Positions 46,692 to 57,900 of a stretch of 64,000 bases of DNA are shown one piece after another. The stretch lies in assembly GCA_001600615.1 (NCBI GenBank), contig BCKK01000002.1, positions 836,809-900,808 of the forward strand, written 5' to 3'. How positions within the stretch are numbered: position 1 is the first letter of the stretch; each line of letters begins with the position of its first letter. Made by a program: the position numbers and the translations under genes. The notes under the pieces are model-generated. The model saw only the letters and a program-made list of their open reading frames with translations, searched no databases and was not told the origin of the DNA. This DNA comes from Dioszegia crocea (Eukaryota; Basidiomycota; Tremellomycetes; Tremellales; Bulleribasidiaceae).

Positions 46692-47458
46692 ATGAAGCTC
46701 TTCTCGCTCGCCCTCACCGCTGCCCTCGCTGGGTCAGCCTACGCTCAGTCAGTCCACATTGATAGTTCAGCCCTGTCATCAAGCTGATCTGCCAGGATAT
46801 CGCAGTGCATCCTGACTTGCTCGACTGCTGCTGCCACTCTCGCCGGCTGCTCCGGCATGTAAGTCTGCCTTCCCATCCTGCTTCGGTCTTGTTTGGGAGG
46901 ATGTTCAATCAAGGATGGATTGCTGACCCGGTCTTAGCGCGGATGCGGCTTGTATCTGCACTAGCTCTACATTCCAGAACTCTGCTGGCGCCTGTCTTAT
47001 TGCGTGAGTACCTCCCTAGATGCTTGGCCTGATCTCGTGCTGAATCTACCAGCAACTGTACCGCAGCCGAACAGCAGTCCTCCGTCCAGCTCCAAGCCGC
47101 CCTCTGCGCTGGTCGATCCGTTTCCGGGTCGGTTTCCGTCACTCTGTCTTCCGCCACCGGCAGCACCCAGCTCCCCATCGGCAGTGTATCCGCCACTGGC
47201 TCCGGCGGAGTATCAGCGTCGGCTTCCTCCATCCAATCAGCCGTCTCTGGCTCCGCCAGCTCCGTGTCCGCAGCAGTATCGAGCGCAACAGGTTCCGCTA
47301 CCAGTAACCCAGCATCAGCCGCCTCGAGCGTGGTAGCTGCGGCCTCTTCGTCCCGTGCTGCCGGCGAGAAGGGTGCCGAGCTGAAGATGGGCGCAATGGT
47401 ACTTGGGGGGCTGGTCGGTGTTGTCGGAATCGCCGCTGGAGGCTTGGCCGTCTTCTGA
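46692..47458 (+). CDS. Secreted, probably GPI-anchored CFEM-domain protein
   Basis: CFEM proteins are fungal cell-surface proteins, several of which bind haem. Four exons: 46692-46747, 46796-46858, 46938-47003, 47053-47458; 196 aa. Signal peptide MKLFSLALTAALAGSAYA, then the eight cysteines at residues 23, 27, 37, 45, 47, 59, 64 and 80 in the CFEM spacing. D42 in IADAACIC sits where haem-coordinating CFEM proteins have their aspartate. A Ser/Ala/Gly-rich stalk follows (about 85-165), and a hydrophobic end MGAMVLGGLVGVVGIAAGGL suits a GPI-addition signal. Introns fall between cysteine pairs. Regulation by iron is plausible but I see no GATA-type site that settles it. Confidence 0.9.
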
Positions 47459-47742
47459 TTGGTCTATTGGGTCTAGGCGTGCGAGGGAGAGAGGAGGGTC
47501 TGGCCGGAGTACTTGGGATGAGCATGAGAGGGAGGGATTGTCAGATTGAAGCGTTGATATGGGGTATAATGTCCGTTTGCGAGGTGATGCACGTCGTCGG
47601 TTCTTCTCATACGGTGCATCACGCCATCTCAGCTCACAAAATACCTACAGCCTATCTATCAGTCTCAACTTGATTACAGGTTCCGACAATACTGCTATTG
47701 CTACAAGATCTCCATGAATCTACCCCACGGAGCAACATCACC

Positions 47743-48452
47743 TCATGCGTCCATATCCTCCACAATCACCCACACGTGCGACCCAGCATCGGCCCGCGGC
47801 CCTGCCTCCACGCGACCTCCCCCAAACACATACACCCTTGCTACTGTCCCTAGCCTCTTCTGCCCCAGAATCGTCCTCAGCTCAACCTCGGCCCTCTTCG
47901 TAACTCCTAGACCACCCTGATCCGAGACGAAGCTCATATATGGAGAGCTTAGAGACTCCTCGTCAGCGGGGCACAAAGGTAGGCCGGTGTGATAGGGCGG
48001 AGGAGGAGATAGACTGGAGCGATGGGTGACGATGAGATATAAGAGGATGCCGAAACCGATGAGTGGCCTGTCAAGTCAACTTTTTGACTGTGATATCTAC
48101 TGGCCAAGATAGACTCACGCAAAGTTAGTTGGCCAATCCAGGCTGGAAGCGAGATACCCTAGACCGACGCCAGCGCCAGAGAGGAGCAAGAGGTAGATTG
48201 CCTCAAAGAATGTCATATCGGTCATATCGTTCAGTTCGTCATTGTGTGATTTGGCGTAATAGTCATGTGCTTCGTATTGATCGTACATTTGTTGTGGTGA
48301 TTCTGTGCTATCAGCTGACTATCCATTTGCAGTGTGTTGTAGAAGCTCGTCGACCTACCGTGTGGAGTGGGAAGGTGATGTTTTTGATGGGACAAGGGGG
48401 AAAGAATGGCCCGAGCCGGCAATGAGGATCGACTGGCAACTATGCCCGACAT
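47743..48452 (-). CDS. Hypothetical two-helix membrane protein, 200 aa
   Basis: Three exons: 48452-48359, 48302-48119, 48067-47743, reading frame continuous. Layout: 60-residue polar N-terminus with HDYYAKSHNDELNDM, membrane segment about 63-84 (FFEAIYLLLLSGAGVGLG), short WPTNF turn, membrane segment about 93-107 (APLIGFGILLYLIV), then a 90-residue polar C-terminal domain with beta-like pattern (KRAEVELRTILGQ, ARVYVFGGGRVEAG, SHVWVIVEDMDA). A hairpin membrane protein with both ends on the same side is the likely topology. I do not recognise the family. The start could instead be an upstream non-ATG or the frame at 48494; ATG 48452 is used. Confidence 0.65.
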
Positions 48453-49009
48453 CGTATCGTAGATTTGCCGAAGATAGGATAGTAGGGAGAGCAACGCTTC
48501 GAGCGTATGTATGCGGTGCTGGAAGAGAAGTAGCAGGAACCGCTGTCCGTCAGAAGAGAGTGAAGGATCGGTCGATAGGTCGTCGCCTGCGAGTGGACCT
48601 GTATTGGATTTGTCGAAAGAAATGGGAAGGAGAAAGAAGTTTAAAGCACCTGTCGAAGGGGAAGATAAAGGAAAAGCGGTGGTATAAACAAGTCGAGCAG
48701 AAGGAAGCCTCGAGGGAGAAAAGAGGAAGCTGAAAGGGATCCAATCAATCCGTTTCAGACAACCTGCGAAGTCAAAGGAGTGTTAAGGGGGAGGCAGATG
48801 AAACGAGGGGGGTTGTGTGTTTCAGGACAACAAAGGTATGCTCCAACCCTATATGGGTCAAGCTTCCGCAGCATGCAGACCTTGTTGGGTCGATAGACCA
48901 AGCCCAAGCAAGCTGTGGTCACGCTGAACGGTGATTCTCGCGGAAAATTACCGTTGGCAAGGGGTGTCATCGATACCTACAAGTCTCGAGCATCACTCCA
49001 GACGTGGAC
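48453..49009. other. Intergenic: upstream region of the two-helix gene and 3' end of CUE3-like gene
   Basis: No exon recognised. Contains one GTTTCAGG (48819-48826) about 370 bp before the two-helix gene. Confidence 0.5.
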
Positions 49010-51272
49010 TTACAACCCCATCCTACTCATCTTCTTATCGTGACCCCTTGTACGGGCAGCGTTCGAATGACCCCTCGACCCCTTACTTTCCCCTCGACCT
49101 CTCCCACCGCCACCGCCACCTCCTCCTCGACCACTACCGCTACTCTCTCCTCCGACACTTGAGCCATCGCCACCTCCATAGCTACTCCCACCTCTGCCTC
49201 CTCGTCCACCTCTGCTGCCTCCCCTACTACTGCGTCCACCCGTACTGCCATTCTCTGATTGACCGTCCATTACATAGTCCAAATTCTTTGATGGCACAAA
49301 TGTATGTCGGCCAAGAATGGCGTCTTTGTGAATCTGACCGGTCAGCCCGGGCCCTCCGATCACTGTTAGCCGGGAACCAAAGACTCACATTCCGATCCAG
49401 CATGATCCTCCATCCTTCCAATTGACTATCATCCATCCCGGTCGCCTGTCTCAACTTGGCACGGGCCGCACTCCGCCTCGTCTCGCCGTCCCTGTCAAAT
49501 ACGCGCACATCCGCAAGGTACGCCAACTCTAATTTAGTCTGGATCGTAACGTCGTACCCATTCGTCTGGGGTTTCCCCTTGGCTGGTTTCGGTAGCTGGA
49601 CCATCAGCTAGGTTCGACCGCGCTGGAGTAAGCAAAGACATACCTGAACGATATTCTCTCCATTCTCTTCCTCCCCACTCTCGTCACCCTCTTTCAGCCC
49701 CACGATCCCCCTAGCTTTAACGCCCGCCCCGACGCCTAAATCATCCTCATCATCATCAACTTCATCCCCTGAATCACCGTCCTCAACATATCGCTCAGGC
49801 CTATATCGCTCGCCTCTGGCTTCAGCGATCGCCCGGGCTGCTTCCTCAGCCTCCACCCTCTGCCGCTCGACCAGCCTGTGAATACTCGCGCGCATCTCAT
49901 CAGACACTTCTTTGCCTAAGCCTGGAGCCAGGGCGAGGGGCATTGGCTCGTCTGTCCCAGATCGGAGGGTGAGGCGTGACATGTCCAAAGCTGCGTTGTC
50001 GTGGATATTTGCTCGGACGTAAGCCTTGGGTGGCGGTACAGAGGACTGGGTTACAGATGTAGAGGATGTGGGAGCGGGGATGGGGGCTGAACTCGATATG
50101 TCACCTTGTTGTTCCGATACGGCCTGAACTGCTTGTTTGAGCTTTGTCAATTCCGAGGGAAGACCAGCGCCGCCCGAGAGGATGACGTCGAGTAAGGGTG
50201 ACGCCTGTTCTTCTGGGGAAGAAGTGGAGGAAGTGGCATATGAGGGGTGGTTAAGGGCTGAGAGTAATTGGGTGGGCGGGAGAGATGGGAACAAGGCAAG
50301 AATCGCTTGGACACGCTTAGGTCGTCAGCGAGACTATGATGTGGGGCATTTGAGACTTACTGGATCGAGACGAGCCTGATCGTCCTGGATATCCCCCAGG
50401 ATGGTCCTGACTTCTTCATCCACTGCAGCCTCATCTCCCCCTACTGTCCCAAGATGAAGATATTCCAACAGATCTTCTCCCATTGTATTGGACCTCAAAA
50501 ACCCCTCTTTGCCCCCTTTCCCGCCTGTCCCGCTCGGGACCTCTGCCAGGCGCTTCAGACCATCTCTGACACTATCGCCCTGTACGGCCTGAATGAGCTC
50601 TGCACAAAAGAGCAGAATAGCCTCCTTGGCCTTGACTGCTTCTTTGACCAACGCCGGCCTTTCCCCGCTGGGAGTAGGATTTGGGTTGAGAGTGGCATAA
50701 GCAACCTTGAGGGCCGGGAGGACATAATCCGCCTCAATAAGAAGAATAGCCAGAAGCTCTTCGTGGGCCCGTATGACGTCCAGAAGGAGGGTAGAGGCGA
50801 TACCGACATCCTGCAATAAGGGTTTAAGTTGTATTCGCGAGATGAGCGATGGGATAAAATGTGTCTGAATCAGATCGCCAAGGATTGTGTTGCCTTCATC
50901 TTCACTGTCTGATGATCCTGGTGTGGATTGCGAGGCGGGCGGAGAGGCCGATAATGCCTGAGACCAGATTTGGAAGATTGCCGCTCGGTGCGCAGGGTAG
51001 GCGGCCGTCAGGTCGAGTAAGAGGGGCAGGGGGAGGGACGCGGGTGAGGTGTTGGCGAGATGAAGGGCGAGCTGGAGAGGGATCAGAGAGGGAGATGAGA
51101 GATTTCTAGATCGTAGTTTGTCCGAAGAGAGGAGACGGGTGGTGGATGATAGGAGGGTGATGAGGGTGGGTAGGTCGGTCAAAGGGGTTGAGGCTAGACG
51201 ACGAAGGAGAAGAGGCAGCGCTCGAGATTGAACTGATGCAGGAGGAATAGTATCGGGGAGAGCTACTGTCAT
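49010..51272 (-). CDS. CUE-domain protein, ASCC2/Cue3-like (ribosome quality-control trigger complex)
   Basis: Cue3 (Rqt3) and human ASCC2 bind ubiquitinated ribosomes with the Slh1/ASCC3 helicase. Four exons: 51272-50361, 50315-49644, 49595-49389, 49333-49010; 704 aa. Residues 1-300 are an all-helical repeat-like region (LPLLLRRLASTPLTDLPTL...), as expected for the ASCC2 N-terminal domain. The CUE domain follows at about 305-345 (VQAILALFPSLPPTQLLSALNHPSY), then KAYVRANIHDNAALDMSRL, a helical KEVSDEMRASIHRLVERQRVE, an acidic stretch, and an RGG/Ser-rich tail (GGRGGRGGSSYGGG). The acceptor of intron 1 was placed at CTAAG because the next AG breaks the frame. Confidence 0.8.
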
Positions 51273-51581
51273 TGTTGATCACGGCTCAGAGATGTCCGGC
51301 TTAGATGACTTATATGATGGTGGATGTGAGATGGAAAGTTCGGTTGAGAGTCGATCCAAATTCGTTTCGGCTCCGGCTCACAGCTCACAATCTTCGTGGT
51401 CTACTGGTTTACTCCACGAGTCATGCTACCAATGCTTGTTTGTGATAGGAGTATCCAAACAGTAGCGACCCACAGCCTAGTCTCAAGCACTATACGTATT
51501 ATATACAAGATTACCTCAAACGCAGATACACTCAATGTATTCTTCCCCAAAAGCTAGATCGCCACCCCTCCCTCAGATCAC
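51273..51581. other. Intergenic between CUE3-like start and RAX1 stop
   Basis: About 310 bp; promoter of the CUE3-like gene and 3' region of RAX1. No feature recognised. Confidence 0.5.
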
Positions 51582-53042
51582 TCATAACCTATGACCGGGG
51601 ACAAAGACGAATATACACGTCAGTGCCGCCGTAAGCGCCAGACAGACCGCCTCGATCCACAGTGCCCGCATGGCAATCAATCGGCCCACATAACCCTCGC
51701 GCACCCGCATGGATCTGAATGCGCCTGTTTCGGATTGTCTGAATAGGGCGAGTAAAGGCGATAGGGAGTAGTATGCCGCAATGAGGAGATTGGTGGAGAT
51801 TAAGAAAGGCAGGAGGACCTGAGGAGTCAGTGATAGCCTCAGAGAGGAGAATGGACGTACCCAGACTCTGACAGCGCGGGGTTGACGATCTAGGAAGATC
51901 AGGCTGAATCCCAGGACGAATCCACCCCAGAGGATAAAGAGGCCCAGGACGAGACGCCAGAAACTGCCCGCCGGTGAGAGGTTGGCGAATGCCTTGGCTC
52001 GGAGGAAACGGGGGAAAGCGTCTGCTTCTAGAGCGCGGAAGATGTAATGCTTTTGTTGGTGGAATAGATCAGGGATGAGAGGGGAGGGGTTGGCGTTGGC
52101 TGCGGGAGTCTCGGGGAAATCGGGCATTCTGAGGGATGGCCTGAGGTATGAGCTGGATGTCCGACCACTATCAAGACCAGAGCAGCTTACGGTAGGTATA
52201 TCTCCTTCTCTGCACCAGGTAGGAGATATCTCAGGTAGATCCTTTCTGCAGACTCCACCAAGGCGTCCTTCTGTACCGCCCTGTCCCGCTGGAAGATCGT
52301 TGGTGCCTTGCTCTGCCGGGCATTCCGACTCCATCCTCTAATGCTCAATCTGCTTCCTGCACCACGATGACCTTCGTCCGTACCCGCCGTCCCTGTCGTT
52401 GGCGCCTCACTAGGCCTGTTCCGTGGCGTCCGCCCGAACTCCCCGCCCGCATTGACGGGCGAACGAGGACCGTGCGATTCGGTATCGCGTCGCTCGCGCC
52501 CGTGCGACATCATAGTAGGGGAAGTCATACCGGCCGCATCTGCTGAAGACGACGGATCACTATCGCGTGGACGGGACGGGCTGTCGCCGACATCAACGAT
52601 AGGGTGCTCGCTGAAGTTGAGTAGAGGGGTGAAGTGGGAACCGTGCGTTCGGGCATAAGTAGCATATTCAGGCCAATCTTCGTCGATTGTACGTTCTGAT
52701 TTATTCAGGTCCTGAGGGATCAGCTCAGGCTCGAGTGTGTGGATCTTCGGCTCACCTTGAAATACGCCTTGCACATGTTTTCATGCTGCTGCACATCGAG
52801 CCAGAAATCAAGGGCATCCTCTGCTGACTCCCTTTGGAGAAAAATCTGCCAGTCAGCTCGATGTCATGCTCCACATAGACGGATTAGCTCACGTAGAGAC
52901 AGAACAAGTCTAGTGGGGGACGCGTCCGTCTGTCCAGAACTTCTTGAAGCGTGGGCAGACGGTTGAGCTTGAGGTAACGCGTCGTTGATTGACGGCGTTC
53001 TTGTTTGGATGTCGATCCCTCTGGATGTTTCTCGTCCATCAT
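51582..53042 (-). CDS. RAX1: RGS-domain membrane protein, Rax1-like
   Basis: Rax1 marks bud or division sites in yeasts. Five exons: 53042-52893, 52845-52756, 52711-52191, 52140-51861, 51818-51582; 425 aa. RGS-like N-terminal part at about 40-79 (DLFCLYIFLQRESAEDALDFWLDVQQHE) and its continuation after an insert of about 140 disordered residues (KDALVESAERIYLRYLLPG, about 226-244). HQQKHYIFRALEADAFPRFLRAKAF completes the RGS fold. Three hydrophobic segments close the protein at about 310-333, 348-373 and 398-421. Tandem ATG codons start the frame (MMDEK). Two GTTTCAGG octamers lie 150-170 bp upstream. Head-to-head with RPB7 over about 500 bp. Confidence 0.85.
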
Positions 53043-53549
53043 GGTGTTGATTAGAGCACTGACAGCAGCTGAGCGGGTCTGCCTTGGTGACTGCCTGTGT
53101 AGAGTAGCCAGATATGTGTGAGATATAAACTTGTGAAGGGATGAATCATGGATGGGTGAATGTTTGACATCCTTTCAAAGTCGCGCTCGGGTGTTTCAGG
53201 TTTAAGGTTTCAGGGTACGTAAGCAGGTTGTATGACGTGGCAATCAGCTAGACGTGGCGGTATCAAAGTGCCCAAACGATTTACACCAACCAGGCATTTG
53301 ACTTGCCTTTTCCATCACATTCCATGACTCTCATCTAGTAGTGTTGTCACTCTATACCCCTCCCTTTCGTCGCTCTGCCCAGCCACAGGAGAACGAGAGG
53401 ATAAGAGGGACTTAGAACGGTGAAAACGGATCAACAACGATTGATATCCCTTTTCCAAACACCCCCTCCTCAAGCCCTTCCCCCTTCCTCCGCTTTCCGA
53501 GCAAGCAGGCGCGCAGGACAAAGAGGTCGAGGGACCAAAAGGAGTCAGG
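53043..53549. promoter_or_regulatory. Divergent promoter between RAX1 and RPB7
   Basis: No exon. Two GTTTCAGG octamers at 53193-53200 and 53207-53214, 14 bp apart. Confidence 0.4.
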
Positions 53550-54541
53550 ATGTTCTTCCTCGTTCGTCGCAATAAGTCTAGTGCGGTGAAAAACCTGCGC
53601 TGACAAGAGTGTTTTCTTTTGCGACCCACGAAAATTGACCCTTTCTTTCTGATTTTCTTGCTATCTCTACACTGGAAAATCAACAGAGGCAACTTACCCA
53701 CACCATCCTCCTCCATCCGTCGTACTTTGGAGCTCAGCTCGAGGATTATCTCCGACAGAAGCTGTATGAAGATGTCGAGGGGACGTGCAGCGGGAAGCAT
53801 GGGTGAGTTAGTGGGCTCACACGACGCTTCCGAATGAACTGACTCTGCAGATACATCATCTCAGTCATCCATATCTCGTCAATAGGAGAAGGTAAACTTT
53901 TGCCAGGAACGGGCCAAGCCCGATTCCGAACAACCTACACTGCCGTCGTAATGAAGCCCTTCAAGGGTGAGGTAGTAGACGGCCGGGTAGTGAATGTCAA
54001 CAAGGTAAGCTGTTCAAGCCCCTGTGAGCGTTTAACAAAGCTGACGTCTTGAAGATGGGCTTCTTCGCCATGGTCGGCCCACTACAAGTCTTCGTTTCAT
54101 CTCATGTAAGTTTACGTCCCTCCCCACTCCCCCTCCTCACCCCTTCCTTCTATGATGAGTTATTAGCATAGGGACAGCAGACCTTTGGGAATGTTGATTT
54201 ATGGAAAAAGATCTTGTAGTAATTGATCATAACTTCTGATACCACCCCTCTTCCTTTGATCGCCGCAATGATTTCGGAAGGACCGGCTGACGCAAACCTA
54301 CAGCTCGTACACGCAGATATGAAGTTCGACCCCAATGCGTCTCCGCAATGCTATCGGTCGAACGACGAGTTGATCCAGAAGGACACGAAGGTCCGGATTC
54401 AAATTGTAGGCTGCAGAGTTGAGGCAAATGACATTGTGAGTTGTCTTCTCCACTTTTGTCATCGACGGCACAGCTGACGCCTGGTAGTTTGCCATCGGGA
54501 CCATCAAGAAGGATTTCCTCGGTCAAATCCGGGAAGAATAG
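53550..54541 (+). CDS. RPB7: RNA polymerase II subunit Rpb7
   Basis: Forms the Rpb4/7 stalk that binds nascent RNA. Six exons: 53550-53561, 53687-53802, 53851-54004, 54055-54105, 54304-54435, 54488-54541; 172 aa, the usual length. The first exon codes only MFFL, followed by [15 protein letters not shown], an exact fit to the family N-terminus. Tip domain [40 protein letters not shown], then the OB fold [19 protein letters not shown] and [14 protein letters not shown]. The first donor is GTTCGT rather than GTRAGT, and intron 4 is 198 nt with box-C-like ATGATGA. Both introns are longer than the local norm. Confidence 0.95.
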
Positions 54542-54943
54542 CCTCTGTACCTCGCTACGCCCCGGCCCGAAGCCGCCTCGCGCTCATCTCCACATACCAG
54601 CCATCATCCCGACCATCGTCACCCAAAACCCAAAGATTCTTGGTGTACTCTTAGCGTGTTATCGGTTCAGTCTCTGTACGTCTCGCTGGAGGTCAAGGCG
54701 GTAGGGTGGGACATTTGTTGTAGAAATTAGACAGTATTCAGATTTCAAAATGACTCACGTATGAATCAGCATATCAGCGAATTAGCTTTGTCGACTTCAC
54801 CTTCAGTGTGCAACAACCCATATCATGCCTTGGTTGGTATCCGCTTCATGTAATGATCGTCCTTATTTGCCTTTATGCATATCCCAAATGTCCTTGATCA
54901 CTCCCTCTACACAGATTTTAGACCAGATACGTCCACCCGCGCC
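54542..54943. other. Convergent 3' regions of RPB7 and the seven-helix gene
   Basis: No exon recognised; ordinary 3'-UTR-like sequence. Confidence 0.6.
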
Positions 54944-57900
54944 TCACGCCCTGAGCCCACTGACCATCCCTGGCCCCGTACTTCCTTTACTGTTCTTCCC
55001 CGCCTTCCTCGATCCAGGTGTATGTGCCCTTGGCAGATTCTCCTTTGCGCTCCCGCCTCTAGACACCTTCTTACGACTGGGCGTCATTGGCAGTCCTGAT
55101 GATCCTCTAGCGGGACGTTTCCCCCCATCGACCACTGACACCCCTCCACCCAACTGCGCCTCCCCACCCATCCCCGCCTCTTGCCCAGTGACGTGACCCG
55201 CCACTTGCGCCTTGGTCCCCATCGCCCTTGGACCCAAAACAGACGCCGGACGATTCCCGACCAACTTCAACGGTTTCAACCCTTTCCTCTTCTCGGGCGA
55301 AGGCGGACTAGCGGTAATACCCATAATCCTCGCTCGGGTTTCGATGGCCGATACCTCCCTCTCCACCCTGCCCAATCGCTCCTTTTCAGCCTCAGCCGCC
55401 GCCTCGTCCATCGCGACCTTCCGCTCCTGCAGCTCCTTGACGAGTTTAAGTTCCTGTCGGCTGATTCGCCATTCAGGCTGATGACGCCGGACGGGGGGTG
55501 TAGACTGGTCAGTCGATTCCGACCTGATCGTTTCTGCCGATTTACGCGTATTGAGTGAGTGCATAGAAGGGTGGGGGGCTATCGGGTGGGTTTGTCCGGA
55601 AACCGCTGTATGAAGTTGAGCGATGGGATTGGAGTAGGACAAGGGAAGGGGGATGGAGGCCGCGGTATTGTGTACCGGGAAGGGATGGGCAAAGTTCTGA
55701 GAAACCGGTCGGCGCATCGACAACGGCACGTCGGGAACAGGAGGGATGGTAGGGAATGCCTCCGCCTTCCCAAATGTATACCCGTCCAAGGTGTCCTCTG
55801 ATGACTCAGAAGCGTCCCCTGCAGAAGTAGCTGCAGATCGCCTCGAAGCGATAGTGGATGCAGAAACCTTCTTGTCAAGCTTGCCGTGCCAGACACTCCC
55901 GGCTGAGCTGGCTCGGGATAATGGCCGGTTCCCGCTGAGCCTAGACCAGGATGTCCGGGCGCTAAGCGTTGTAGCTTCAGAGCCAGTAGGGGAGATGACG
56001 AATTCGGCACGAGTAGGAGTGTCCATATCGAGGATTTGCTCCATCTCTCGCGCCATCGCTTCGTCGTCCGACACAAAACTGTCCTGGCCGACCAGGTACG
56101 AGTCGGTCGAGAGACGTTCGCGCTGGCTTGCAGGGGTGAAGCCGTTGGATGATGATGATGCGTAGGTATAGGAAGGGGATTGGAATTGGGCTTCGGCGGA
56201 CAGAGTGAGATGCGCGAGAGAACGCATATTGTCTGACATCCGAGTATCACCCTCTTCGTTCACCCTTGACAGACCGCTCTCGGGGGTCTCGGGCAGAGCG
56301 CGGGTAAAGTCGATAGGGAAGGCAGGCAGGTCCACTCCGGACTCGTGCGCACCGGCTGGTGCCGCCGAGAAGTCAATCATGGCCTGATCGTACCCGTATG
56401 GTTCATCGGCATAGATGCTCCAATCGTGCTGGCGATCTTTACCAACTTGGTGGACCTGAGACCGGAGGTCCGAGAAGCTCGCCTTGTCAATCAAGGGGAG
56501 AGAGAATGAGTGTTTGTGTCGGAGCTCGCGGCGGAAAGAAGGGGATTGGGCAGTGGTAGTGACTTGTGGAGGTGATGCTCCGCCACCAATAGAAGACCGT
56601 CTCAGTGAGACTAGGCGGCGCCGGTCGATACGCGGTGTTTCGGCATCGGCAAATTGCTCAGATGGACGAATGTGGTGCGACCCTTGAGGGATCTTAATAC
56701 CAGAGATGAGTCTAGGATGTCAGCAGATACTCATGGCAGCCAAGAGAAGCACATACTGTGGTAAGATTGCCGATTGTAGCCAGTCCAAATCGCAGTCATC
56801 CCCCTCGAATTCCGAACGCTCCTTGCCGAAGAAGTAGGTCGGACTAGCACTCATCCTCGCTCGAGTAGCCGTCTGAATCTGCCCATCCATCTCATTCCCC
56901 ACTTCCATCTCTCCCTCGCCTTCCCCATCTTCCGTGAATCCAGAGACAGTCTTCGCCAGTCGGCTTTGGCGCCTTTCGAACTTGCTAGGCGAGGTGATAT
57001 GGATAGTGATGGGACTTTGCGGTTCCTCGTCCTCTTCCTCTAATGCATCCGCATACCTCCCACCTCGCCTCGGAGTGGCCATTTCCACGTTCTCCACTCC
57101 CCTAAAGCCTTCTTCTCGAGCCTGGCTATATCGCTTGGGAAGCAGCAACATAGAAACCACTCCGCCTCTGAGCTTCCTCATTACCCCATCTCCCGTAGTC
57201 TGCCTAGGCCCATCCAACACCCTCAACGCCGGATGAGGCCGAATCATCTCCGCAGCACGTTCAAGCATGTTTCCAGCAGGCTTGGCATGACCTGCCTCCA
57301 GCCAAATATCGACAGACCGCCTAGCGAGTGTCTTGCGCATGTTATCCTCAGCTGCAACATCACGCGCATCCAGTGCTCCATATACCGTGTGTCGTCGATG
57401 ACCCTTCCCGCTCAGAGTCCGGACAGGCGCCTGATAGCCAAAGTTGCTAATGCTCGGTTTGGGCTCGAGGAGCTTGTCCCACTTCTCGCCTAGGGGGACG
57501 TTGGGTCCTTGTCGACTCGGTGGAGTGAGCTTGGGCGAGATGGTGCATGGTAGCGAGAGCTGGGATTCGGTCCGCAGGGCGAGTGACTGGTGGGTCGACG
57601 TAGAAGCCTTGGATGCCTTTGAGGACTTTTTGAGGTTTCTGGGCAGGGTAGGAGTGGGAAGTGCGCGTGGGCGCAGGATGTAAGTCGCCAACACGAAGAG
57701 AGCGGAGGGGAGAAGAATGGATATGAGGTAGAGGACTTGGGTGGTCTGAGTAAGACCGATAGCTAGGATAGGGCTCGATAGCGCCTTTGAATATCAGCAA
57801 TAGCCACAATCCATATGAATGGACTCACGACGCAAATCATCATTCCAGCTAAAGCCAACATCCCAACTCCTCTACTTCCACTTCCCCAGCTCTCGAGTCC

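Noticed and set aside
49027..49425. His/Arg/Leu/Ser-rich plus-strand frame opposite the RGG tail of the CUE3-like gene
   Set aside because: Antisense shadow of Gly/Arg codons.
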